Shown here one piece after another: positions 7,670 to 17,400 of a stretch of 36,049 nt of DNA. Under the pieces are notes generated by a model, which was given only the letters and a program-made list of their open reading frames with translations, was not told the origin of the DNA and searched no databases. A program made the translations under genes and the position numbers. The first letter of the stretch is position 1; each line of letters begins with the position of its first letter. Source of the DNA: Magnetococcales bacterium (GTDB taxonomy: Bacteria > Pseudomonadota > Alphaproteobacteria > UBA2136); NCBI GenBank assembly GCA_002689455.1, contig NZGE01000063.1:1-36049 (forward strand). Direction: 5' to 3'.

Positions 7670-9256
7670 TTACTTTGGAATTGCTGCTAAAAGTTGCTTT
7701 GTATATGGATGTTTTGGTTTTTTGAAAATATCGTAAGCAGGTCCTTGCTCTACAATCTCGCCGTCTTTCATCACAATCACACGGTCACTTACTTGGGAAA
7801 CAACGCGCAAATCATGCGAAACAAACATGTAACTTAAGTCATATTTTTCTTTCAAACTCTGCATAAGGTCCAAAACTTGTTTTTGCACAGAAACATCTAG
7901 AGCGCTCACTGCTTCATCGGCAACAATTAGTGCAGGACGCAAAGCCAAAGCCCTTGCAATGCCAATGCGTTGTCTTTGTCCACCACTAAATTGGTGTGGG
8001 TACCTATCGTAAGACTCTTTTGGCAACCCCACTTCCTTTAAAAGTTTTTCAACAAAGTCTCTACGTTCTTTTTTATTTAAAAGTTTATGCGCTTTTAAAC
8101 CTTCACTTATTGTTTCACCAACTTTCATGCGTGGATTTAACGAAGAGTATGGATCTTGAAAAACCATTTGCATCTCACGGCGCATGGCTTTAAGTTGCTT
8201 TTTATTGAAAAACGTTGTGTCTTCACCGTTTATTCGAATCACACCTTCATCCAAATCGTACAAGCGTACCAAACATCGAGATAAAGTAGATTTACCACAG
8301 CCACTTTCACCAACCACGCCGACCGTTTCACCACGTTTTATAGAAAATGAAACATTTTTTAACGCATGGAAAGGTTTTGTTTTTCCGAAAAAACCGCCTT
8401 CTTTAACTTTAAATATTTTAGAAACGTTATTCACTTCTATAATCGTTTCACCAAGTACTTCTTCTTTTTTGTCTTGAATAAGTTCGGGCATTGCTGCAAG
8501 AAGCTTTTGTGTATAAGCATGTTGAGGTTGTTCTATCACACTTTTAACAGCACCACTTTCAACCACTTTACCATCTTTCATAACCACAACTTTATCAGCC
8601 ATTTCACGAACAACGCCAAAGTCATGGGTAATGAAAAGTACTGCCATGCCCATTTCTTTTTGGAGGCTTTTAATAAGATTTAGAATTTCACCTTGCACGG
8701 TTACATCCAGTGCTGTTGTAGGTTCATCCGCTATTAATAATTTAGGTTTCATAGCTAATGCCATCGCAATCATCACACGTTGGCGCTGACCGCCTGAAAG
8801 TTGAAAAGGGTAATCATCGTAGCGTCTTTGAGGGTTTGGAATTTTAACCTTTTTAAAAAGGTCTAAAACTTTTGTCTTAATTTCTTTTTTAGATAGCTTC
8901 GTATGAATTTCAAAAACCTCTGCAACTTGTTTTCCAACTGTCATCACAGGGTTTAAAGCTGTCATAGGTTCTTGGAAAATCATGGACATTTCACGTCCAC
9001 GCAGTGGCCTTTTATCATCTTCGCTCATATTCAACATATCGAAAGATTCAAATTCAATAGAGTCGGCCTTTATGTTCGCATGTTCTGGTAGTAACCCCAT
9101 TACACTAAGCGATGTTAAACTTTTGCCTGAGCCACTTTCCCCCACCAAACAAAGGGTTTCACCTTCAGCTAGGTCAAATGAAACACCTTGAACAACCGTT
9201 TTATTGCCAAAGGAAATTTTTAAATTTTGTACTGATAAAAGATTATTTTTTTTCAT
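7670..9256 (-). CDS. Double-ATPase oligopeptide ABC transporter protein (YejF/DppDF type)
   Basis: Product of 528 residues with two complete ABC ATPase domains in one chain, as in YejF, which powers uptake of oligopeptides. Domain 1: Walker A GESGSGKS (39-46), signature LSGGQ (153-157), Walker B LLIADEP (173-179). Domain 2: Walker A GESGCGKST (316-324), signature FSGGQ (about 430), Walker B LIVADEA. Both halves carry the C-terminal oligopeptide/dipeptide extension (QPQHAYTQKLLAA and KPKHPYTKQLLAA). No permease or binding-protein gene lies on either side, so the protein must pair with membrane subunits encoded elsewhere or is an orphan. The Shine-Dalgarno is weak. Confidence 0.93.
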   Translation of the reverse strand: MKKNNLLSVQNLKISFGNKTVVQGVSFDLAEGETLCLVGESGSGKSLTSLSVMGLLPEHANIKADSIEFESFDMLNMSEDDKRPLRGREMSMIFQEPMTALNPVMTVGKQVAEVFEIHTKLSKKEIKTKVLDLFKKVKIPNPQRRYDDYPFQLSGGQRQRVMIAMALAMKPKLLIADEPTTALDVTVQGEILNLIKSLQKEMGMAVLFITHDFGVVREMADKVVVMKDGKVVESGAVKSVIEQPQHAYTQKLLAAMPELIQDKKEEVLGETIIEVNNVSKIFKVKEGGFFGKTKPFHALKNVSFSIKRGETVGVVGESGCGKSTLSRCLVRLYDLDEGVIRINGEDTTFFNKKQLKAMRREMQMVFQDPYSSLNPRMKVGETISEGLKAHKLLNKKERRDFVEKLLKEVGLPKESYDRYPHQFSGGQRQRIGIARALALRPALIVADEAVSALDVSVQKQVLDLMQSLKEKYDLSYMFVSHDLRVVSQVSDRVIVMKDGEIVEQGPAYDIFKKPKHPYTKQLLAAIPK

Positions 9257-9295
9257 AACATGCAGTTTACAAAATAAGCCTCATTTAAGCAAAAT

Positions 9296-9319
9296 AAAAA
9301 GCCACCTTATGTGGTGGCT
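9296..9319 (-). terminator. Terminator of the BFD-like gene
   Basis: AGCCACC (9300-9306) pairs with GGTGGCT (9313-9319). The A-run at 9296-9300 gives the U-tail on the - strand. The stop codon of the BFD-like gene (9307-9309) lies in the loop. A T-run on the other side makes it potentially bidirectional. Reading on into the ABC gene would require read-through or a promoter in the remaining 40 bp. Confidence 0.75.
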
Positions 9320-9621
9320 CTTTTTTCCGCTATATGCAAATACATTTCACGCAACTGTTTACGATCAGTGTATGCATTTTTGTTAATTAACAACCCTTGC
9401 TCTTTTGCAATTTCAATTACTAAGCTTTGAATTGCACCCATGCAAGTTCCACAGCCAACCGTACGGTCAGTTGCTTCATTTAACATAAGCCGAACTTTTA
9501 CAATTGTAATGGCGTCAACTTCTGTTAAGCCTTGTTGATCAATAAATTTTTTTATAACATTTGAGACATAATCACTTCTACGCCCTTGTTTTCCAGCACA
9601 TGCACAAATGAGCATTGCCAT
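9307..9621 (-). CDS. BFD-like [2Fe-2S] protein
   Basis: Product of 104 residues. C6 and C8 (ICAC) and a later CGTC (about 57-60) reproduce the C-x-C ... C-x-x-C pattern of the BFD-like [2Fe-2S] fold found in bacterioferritin-associated ferredoxin and as a domain in NirB- and NifU-type proteins. Classical Bfd is about 64 residues; here about 40 residues with many charges follow the cluster-binding part. GGGGA stands ahead of the ATG. No bacterioferritin gene is in the window, so a role in releasing stored iron is only the family expectation. It could instead pass electrons or a cluster to another partner. Single gene between two terminators. Confidence 0.75.
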   Translation of the reverse strand: MAMLICACAGKQGRRSDYVSNVIKKFIDQQGLTEVDAITIVKVRLMLNEATDRTVGCGTCMGAIQSLVIEIAKEQGLLINKNAYTDRKQLREMYLHIAEKRATT

Positions 9622-9727
9622 AGTTATTCCCCTGCCCCCATCAAGAAGGCCGTTAAATAAAAGATTAAGTTTTAAAACATCTTTTTAAATTTTGGGGGTT
9701 GTATTGTTCAATATCAAGTATAAAACA

Positions 9728-9756
9728 AAAAAACCACCTTATTTAGGTGGTTTTTT
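9728..9756 (-). terminator. Terminator of the zinc-ribbon gene pair
   Basis: AAAAAACCACCT (9728-9739) pairs perfectly with AGGTGGTTTTTT (9745-9756) around TATTT. It lies 10 bp beyond the stop of the 81-residue gene and has U-tails on both strands. Confidence 0.85.
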
Positions 9757-9765
9757 ATATTTTCG

Positions 9766-10011
9766 CTATTCAGGCAGCATGCCCTTACCTTCACAAACTG
9801 GGCAAATAAAATTAGAAGGTGTTTTTTTATGACCACCGCAACCATTACACAGGTAATAACCAGGCTTTAGGTCAAGAAACCGCCCTTTAGTGAGCGTTAT
9901 TCTTTTTTTCTTACCTGTATTTTTTGCAAAAATGGATGACTTATCGTCATCGTCACTGTCAGACTTTGCAATTATAGCGTCCTTCATGGGGATAATTTTA
10001 GCCGCGGACAT
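9766..10011 (-). CDS. Small zinc-ribbon protein, second of an overlapping pair
   Basis: Product of 81 residues. The ATG at 10011 is chosen because GGAAGG (10014-10019) stands just before it; an upstream in-frame start at 10035 has no such site. A Lys- and Asp-rich N-terminal half (DSDDDD about 19-24) leads to a C-terminal CNGCGG ... CPVCEGKG ribbon. The two CxxC knuckles and the G-x-G after the second resemble half of the DnaJ zinc-binding domain. The first 14 bp overlap the end of the 48-residue gene upstream, which has the same kind of ribbon. I know of no assigned function. A metal-binding or chaperone-accessory role would be inference. Confidence 0.7.
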   Translation of the reverse strand: MSAAKIIPMKDAIIAKSDSDDDDKSSIFAKNTGKKKRITLTKGRFLDLKPGYYLCNGCGGHKKTPSNFICPVCEGKGMLPE

Positions 10012-10144
10012 AACCTTCCCCCCAACATTTTGCACACTTTGAACCCATGGTCATTTTACCTGACCCTTGACATCTGGGACATTTAATACAGCCCGAAGGA
10101 ATTTGCGTACCGTCTGGCAAGGTGCCGATACTTAGGATTTGCAT
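9998..10144 (-). CDS. 48-residue CxxCxGxG zinc-ribbon microprotein
   Basis: Product of 48 residues. The gene begins with ATG at 10144 after a well-placed AAGGA (10151-10155) and ends with TAA at 9998-10000. The protein has CPRCQGSG (about 22-29, with C19 just before) and CAKCWGEG (37-44), the exact spacing of two DnaJ-type CxxCxGxG knuckles. It overlaps the start of the 81-residue gene, which has a related ribbon, so the two are probably translated in a coupled way. The tight Shine-Dalgarno, the cysteine motif and the overlap make this a real gene despite its size. Function unknown. The pair could fold into one four-knuckle site like that of DnaJ. Confidence 0.72.
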   Translation of the reverse strand: MQILSIGTLPDGTQIPSGCIKCPRCQGSGKMTMGSKCAKCWGEGYVRG

Positions 10145-10201
10145 AAAAGTTCCTTAGCGCGAATGCGCAATGTAGACAAAAGTGAATGTGATTCAAATAT
10201 C

Positions 10202-10233
10202 AAAAGAGAGTGTAATGATTACACTCTCTTTTT
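10202..10233 (-). terminator. Terminator of lipA
   Basis: A near-perfect 15-bp stem (AAAAGAGAGTGTAAT at 10202-10216 with its complement at 10218-10232) lies 22 bp past the stop codon of lipA and has runs of T on both strands. Confidence 0.85.
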
Positions 10234-10254
10234 CAAGCTTTAATGTTCAAAATA

Positions 10255-11346
10255 TTACAATTTACCTTGCTTTCTTGCTTTGACAAGGTCCTCAAAATAC
10301 TGATCTGCGTGGAAACTTGAACGAACAAGAGGGCCTGAAGCCACAAGCAAGAAACCTTTCATTTTCGCTTGTTTTTCATAATCGGCAAATTGTTCTGGCG
10401 TTACATATTCCTTAACTGGATAATGCGCTTTTGAAGGGCGTAAATATTGACCAATGGTTAAAAAGTCCACCCCTGCACTTCGCATATCGTCCATCACTTG
10501 CAGAACTTCATCACGTTCTTCACCTAAGCCAACCATAATGCCAGATTTTGTAAACATACTTGGGTGACGTTCCTTTACACGTTGTAAAAGACGCAGTGAA
10601 CCGAAATAACGTGCACCTGGACGAACTTCACGATAAAGACGAGGAACTGTTTCTAAGTTATGGTTAAATACATCTGGCATTGCATCAGCAACAATGTCGA
10701 TACAATCTTCTTTACGACGAAAGTCAGGGGTTAAAATTTCAACGGTTGTACCCGTTGAGTTTTCCTTAACCGCACGAATGCATTTTGCCCAGTGAGATGC
10801 ACCACCATCTACCAAGTCATCACGGTCCACCGATGTGATCACCATATGTTTTAAACCAAGTTCTTGCGCCATATCGGCTAAGTGTTGAGGTTCATCTTGA
10901 TTCACAAGGTTTGGCTTACCTGTTTTAATGTTACAAAATGCACAACCACGGGTGCATGTATCACCTAAAATCATTGTAGTTAAGTGCCCTGATGCCCAAC
11001 AATCACCAATATTAGGGCAAGCAGCTTCTTGACAAACAGTAACCAAACCCTTATCAGCCACTTTCTTTTTCAATGCAAAATATTCAGGGCTTTGCGGTGC
11101 ACGCACACGCAACCAGTCGGGCTTTGGTGCGCGCATGTCCAGCCCACCTTCTAAGTTACGGATTTTAGAAGCACCATTACCACGCACTTCTTTACGGCGC
11201 ATGCTTTCAGGCACAGGTGCATCAGCAATAGAATCATATCCTAAACTTGAAACACCTGAAGCATCAATACCTGCTTGTTCAAGCTCTTGGCGAACAGCAT
11301 TACGGTTTTCAGAATCACTTTCCATGACAATTTGCACTTTAGACAT
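10255..11346 (-). CDS. lipA: Lipoyl synthase LipA
   Basis: Product of 363 residues from the ATG at 11346; a TTG 24 bp upstream is also possible. LipA is a radical-SAM enzyme that inserts two sulfurs into protein-bound octanoyl groups to make lipoyl cofactors. The auxiliary cluster uses C105, C110 and C116 (in [12 protein letters not shown]) and the C-terminal RSSFHA serine motif. The radical-SAM cluster uses C131, C135 and C138 (CTRGCAFC). The N-terminus is about 35 residues longer than in E. coli LipA (first cluster Cys at 105 instead of 68), and its first 35 residues are not part of the normal enzyme. The lipoyl-bearing E2 of pyruvate dehydrogenase is encoded in the same window. Confidence 0.96.
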   Translation of the reverse strand: MSKVQIVMESDSENRNAVRQELEQAGIDASGVSSLGYDSIADAPVPESMRRKEVRGNGASKIRNLEGGLDMRAPKPDWLRVRAPQSPEYFALKKKVADKGLVTVCQEAACPNIGDCWASGHLTTMILGDTCTRGCAFCNIKTGKPNLVNQDEPQHLADMAQELGLKHMVITSVDRDDLVDGGASHWAKCIRAVKENSTGTTVEILTPDFRRKEDCIDIVADAMPDVFNHNLETVPRLYREVRPGARYFGSLRLLQRVKERHPSMFTKSGIMVGLGEERDEVLQVMDDMRSAGVDFLTIGQYLRPSKAHYPVKEYVTPEQFADYEKQAKMKGFLLVASGPLVRSSFHADQYFEDLVKARKQGKL

Positions 11347-11439
11347 GCGCTGAACTTTCTTAATTTTCAAAAAACATAAGGAACATTACAGAATGTAACC
11401 TGAAAAAGCAAGACAGGAGAACTTGTTTTAGAAATTGAA

Positions 11440-14400
11440 TTAAGGCGTTGTATTCGTCCAGTCAATTGTTAATGAACCAACAGTTAACTCTGCTGTTACA
11501 CTATCCGCAGATCCAGCCAAATGGATTGCTGACTTAATATCACTAATATTTGTTGGTGTAAGCGTTGAATTAAAGAAGACTACATCATCTAACACACCAT
11601 CTAGATGGTAGCCATACCCCTCATTCAATTCACCAAATGTTAATGTATTGACACGATTCACAATGGTGGTGTTAAACGCTGTCCAACTATATGTTTGTGA
11701 TGTTTGAGTTGCCAAATCATATAGGTCAGCTGTCATCGCCGTGCCATTTTTGGTGACGAATAAGGCGTAATCTTTACCTTCAGTTACAACAATTCCTGTA
11801 TCTTCTCGGTCTGTATTATCATCAATAAACATATGGTCACCTGTATGAATAAATGCTGATATTTGCTGATCTGTCGTGGAATCAACTCTTAGGCTATATA
11901 AAGCTGCCGGGCCGTCGCGAAGCGCTGAGTTAAACAATGTTACACTTGAATAATTAGAAGCTCCACGTAACCATGCCGTAGCAGATGATGGTGCATTAAC
12001 TTCATAACTTGATGTTAAACCAACCGCCAAGTCACCTGTTGCGGTTAAACCTGCATCACCAAGGGTATAGCTACCAGAAGCATAAGTACCATTCACACCA
12101 ACTGAACCATAATCATATAGAGTTGTTCCGCTTGTTTCATTAAACTTATACCAGTTTTGAGGTGCTAAAGTTGAAATTACATCGCTAAAGGAATCTGGTC
12201 CTGCACTGAGTGACCTCATCTGAACATATTGACCATTTGTCACAGCACCTGCAGTAGATGTCCATGTTTGAACTTCCGTGGTACAACTTGCATCCGAGCA
12301 AATTCTATATTCTGCATTTGCACCGTTAACATTCACCCCAACAGCATTTGAAATACCTGTAATTTGAATAATATCCGACTCAACTGTTGTGGCTGGTGTT
12401 ACACCTGTGGCATCTGTAAAGTCAACCGTATCAGGTGTATTATCACGCCATTTAGTATCAAGGTAGTTATAAACTGTTGTCATTGAAGCATCTGAGAGAA
12501 TTGAGTCATACACCAACACCTCATATATTTTACCGTTGTACATCAAGTTTGTTGTTGAACATGTTTCTACGGCATTAATAGACCCAATACACAAGCTTGT
12601 TGGAAGATGGTTTTTAAGTAATTTACCGCCCGAAGTTACCTGAATATTATTATGATACATGCGTTTGTTGTTCACGTTATTCATTGCACCATGGTAAATT
12701 TCTACAATATCGTTTACAACAGCTTCGCCTGAATCATCTTGGTCCCATGTATTCGCTTCCCCTGTCCAGAATTGCCACTGGTTGTTTGAACCTGCAAATA
12801 CATTAAAACCAGTTCTAACAGTTGGCGATGAATTTGAATATCTCATACCCAGTGGTGTTCTATAGACATCATCGTTACCGTTTACTTCAGTAACAATAAA
12901 GAATGTATAGGCTTCTGCACTTTGCAACCTTTCATCATATGGAACTTCTAAGTAATCGGCGCTTCCATCAAATGTCATAGCAAAACCATCACTTGTTGGT
13001 TGAGCTGCAACAACTGTTTGTGTCGCATCAAAACCAAAGGAACTTTTATCAACCCAACTTGAAACAGCATATGGTGCAACAATACCATCATCTACAAAGT
13101 CACCGTCTACATCTTTTGCATCTAACCACAGCATTGGTGCAAACACTGTTGCATCTAGGGTTTTCACATTCCATGTTGTTGATTTAGGACCTATCGTCAC
13201 GTTTGTTGTAACCGCTGTTGGCGCTGTTGATGCGCTGGTCATGCGTAACCTTAAACTATCACCAGATGTAATGGTTGCAACACCTGTTCCAACCCATGAG
13301 CCACCATTTACCTGTACTTCCGCACCATTTGTTACATTTACAGTTTGGGTTCCTAAACCACGATATGTAATGACATCTGAATATATCAGTGTATTGGTTG
13401 AATCTGTTTCCACATCCGCTATTTCTAAATCTTCCCACTTATCTAGCAGGTAGTTAAACACAATTGTTCTTGACGCTGCATAATCGCCTGCAAGAGATTT
13501 ATCGAAAACTAAAATTTCATATATATTACCACTATACGTATTAGAGTCGCATGTTACATTACCCGCAGCACCTACACACAACTGAGCTGTTGTGTCTGCT
13601 GGTAAGTGATTATACGTTGAAGTGTTTACTTGAGATTTATTAACATAAAAACCTTGCCACCATTCATTCATAGTTGCGGCTATATAATCTTTCTTATAAT
13701 GAGTGTATGCTGGGCCATCAACTGTTTGCTGCGTTCCTCCTGTATCTACAACCCGTAAATCCCAATCTGTATCAGTCGCTTGAACATTATACCCGCCATA
13801 TGTTGAACGCATATTAATAATATTTTTGTATGACGTACCACCTGGTGCAACATCGGCTACAATAAATATAGATGTTTCAGTAACTGTTTCAAACCTTCTG
13901 TGGTACGAACGTCGTAGATAGTCATCATTGCCATCAAAGTAAACTTTATTGCCATCATATATAGGCTGTAGGGATGCCGTTGTCTGAGTTACATCAATAT
14001 TATATAAACCTTTATCAACCCAAGTAATAAGCCCTGAACCATTTAAACCACTTTCGGACATACCTTCTTCAACAAAGTCTCCGTCCACATCTTTTGCGTC
14101 ATACCAAACAGAAGGGTTAAAACCAAATGGTGTTAAGTCATATTTTTCAGTTGTTACTATCCAGTCAATTGCACCGCCACCAAAGGTAATCGAAACTTCA
14201 GTAACAGCTGGACCACCATTGGCACTATTGGTTCTAACTTGTACATAATTACCATTACTTATTGTAATTTCCGAATTACCCCAGTCATTAATAACGCTTG
14301 TACAGCTTGCATCTGTACATGTTCTCACAGCATACCCTTCATCACCTGCAACTGTTATTGAAATACCGTTATAAATATCGTTAATTTGAATAATATCAGA

Positions 14401-17400
14401 CTCAACCAAAGTACTAATGGATACATCCGTAACATCTGTAAAGTCATTCAATGCAGCTGGTGTGTTGTCATACGTTGTCACCATCCAATCCATTAGTAAA
14501 GTACCGACTTGAAGTGCTGTTGTGGATGAGGTTTCACCCACAGAAGATGGCATAATGCGCAGTTGTACATAGCCATTCGGGTCTACATAGCCGTTATAGT
14601 TGCTCCAATCTAATACAACCGAAGAACAGGATGCATCGCTACAGGTTCTAAATTCTCCACCCAAACTTACTGAAACAGCAACTGCATAATCCACACCTGT
14701 AACCTGTAGAATATCTGATTCATACATTATACTTGGGCTAACATCTACAGCATCTGTAAAGTCCATCGCATCTGGCTTGTTGTCAAAATCCATATTTGTA
14801 ATTTGCCAATTTGAAACTTGTGTTCCCACTTGAACCGTAGAAACTTTTTTACGCAATGCACCATAATTGGAAGCATTCATACGCACTTTAAACGTATCAC
14901 CTGAAACAACCGTAGCAGAACCTGTCCCTGCCATCCATGAACCGCCATTCACCTGAACTTCTGCACCGTGACCTGCGTAAACATATAGCGTATTACTAAT
15001 AGGGCCAACCGTTATAGATTCACTTTCAATTAATGTGTTTGGCACGGTGTTTGTGACATCTATCAGTGAGAAATACCCTGGGTCATTGGCTAAACCACCA
15101 TATTCAGGCCAACCTGTTCCACCAACATTATAAATAGTTGTACCCGTTTGATTATTCAGCAATTTTTCATGTTCGTAACGCCCAATTTGACCACTGTAAC
15201 CATAATGAAGCCATAAGCCATTACCAAATTCCATGTCCCCTGTCCAACCACCGTATGCCGCATTCATTTTTCGCCAGTTATCACGTTTAACTTCCTCAGC
15301 AGTAGCATGGCTTACACCACGACCTGCAAAGTTATTTCGAACACGGACAAATGTACCACCACCATAAAACGTTTGTGCAATCGTTCCATCTTCAATGGTC
15401 ATACTGACAGACGTTGCTGTGTTCCCCTCATCTTCTGAATAGTAAATAGAACCACCACTTCCTGCGAACAGTAACAAACCATCACCATATGCAGGGCCTG
15501 CACCAGTCCCTGTAAAGCCGAGTGGAATATCGGACCATGTTGCCCCATCGGCAGACCTTTGAACAACAGCACTGCTACTGTTACCGGCAAAGGCATAATC
15601 TTTGGAGAAGAATAAACCATCACTTGAAGTTGTACGACCAGATGCAGCAACCCATGTCATACCATCGGTTGAATAAAAGTTACTGGACCCCGAAGCAGTA
15701 TCCCATACAAAAATTTGTTTATCTTCCCAATAGCGAAGTCTATCCAAACTTTGATTAGATGGTGGCGTTGGGTGCTGTTTCCATTCAAGTCCATCAGTTG
15801 AATAAATAAGAGGGCCACCGCTTTTAGTTGCCAGCCAAATACCTTTACCGTATGAGATTTGGCTTACCATATTGGTTCCATAAAATGGTGTCATATCAAC
15901 CTTTAAGAAATCCGAACCTGATGTTGGGTTATCTTTTGAAACTGCAATGTAGTTTTCACTGCCATTTTTTGCTGGGAATGCCCAAGTTACATTAAATTCT
16001 TCTGTTTTTAATGTCCAATGTGTGGTGTGTGAACCCACTTGAATTGTGGATGTTTTTTCACGCAAGCTAGCCAATGGGGATTCCATACGCACTTTCAAAG
16101 TGTCACCCGCACTTACAGAGGTTGTACCATCTCCAGCAACCCACGAACCACCGTTCACCTGAATTTCCGCCCCATTCCAAGCATAAACTTTTTGCGGTGT
16201 TGTCATAGATGATGAAATGGTTACAGTATCACTTTCAATATAAGCGGAAAGACTAACATCGGTTACATCTGTGAATTCAAAATCGCCTGGGTCATTATGT
16301 ACACCACCGAACTTAATGTTACCCATAGAAACACCATTAATTAAAACACGTGTCGCAGTACTCAAGTCATCATCCGAACTATAGTAAATACCAGCTTGAT
16401 AACGTGACATGAGCCACTTATCATCAGCAAATGTTAATCCATATGTAATGGCAGGGACTGAAATACTTGTATAAGTACTGCTTATTTCATTACCATACCA
16501 AATTTTTCCGCCTTGATCTGTGTAGTAGAAATTATCTTTCGCAAATGTTTTAGAATAAAGGCCCACACCACTATCAGATACCGTAGGGTCAAATTGTGTC
16601 CATGTATCTCCATTATCATCTGAAGCAAAATAATTCTCAGTACTATCAACATTTGAAATAACCAACCAACGACCATTACCGTGAACAACACCGCCTGTAG
16701 GGGCTGCATCTACAACTTTAACCCAATTATCACCATTGTCGGTTGATTTATAAATATTGTAACCACTGTTTATCCACACACCACGTGCATATTCATACGA
16801 ACCTGAGTATGTGCTTGGCGGTGTTGTTGCTAAGGACCAGTTTTCACCGTCTGAAGAAATAACTGTTTGTCCACCTCCACCGCCGCTAGTAGAATTAACA
16901 CGTGCAAGCCAATTACCCACACCATAAGAAATTCCAGCCACTTTACCATCAAAGAAGCTACTTAAATCGGATGAATTCCAATCAATAGCATTACTTGAAT
17001 AAGCAAGCACACCTTTGTCGTTGGAATCTGCTCCACCCACAACCCACTTTCCATCACCATATTCAATGCTTGAAATCGCAGTCATGCTTAGTGGCAATGG
17101 GAAGCTTTTCCATAATACACCATCTTCAGAAAGTGCAAACTGGTCGCTACCGCCTGCAGCCCAAGATGCGATGATTTGCCTTGTGGTAACCGTCCAGTGA
17201 GTGATACGAGTACCCACCTGAACTGTTGTTGTTTTAGCTGTTAAGAAATCATTTGCAGAGGCCATGCGAACTTTTAATGTATCTCCTGCTGTTACAGAAG
17301 CTGCTCCATTCCCCGCAACCCATGATCCACCATTCACTTGCACTTCAGCACCATTTCCTGCATAAACTTTTTGTGTGGATGTCATGGAAGCATCAATTGT

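Noticed and set aside
11365-11400. An imperfect dyad (TTACATT ... AATGTTC) ahead of lipA as an operator
   Set aside because: Only five base pairs match without gaps, which is expected by chance in this AT-rich DNA.
15399-15650. Several 60-100 codon frames inside the giant gene on both strands
   Set aside because: They are low-complexity products (rich in His, Gln, Leu) from shifted reading of repeated blades, and the main frame is uninterrupted over 9.7 kb.
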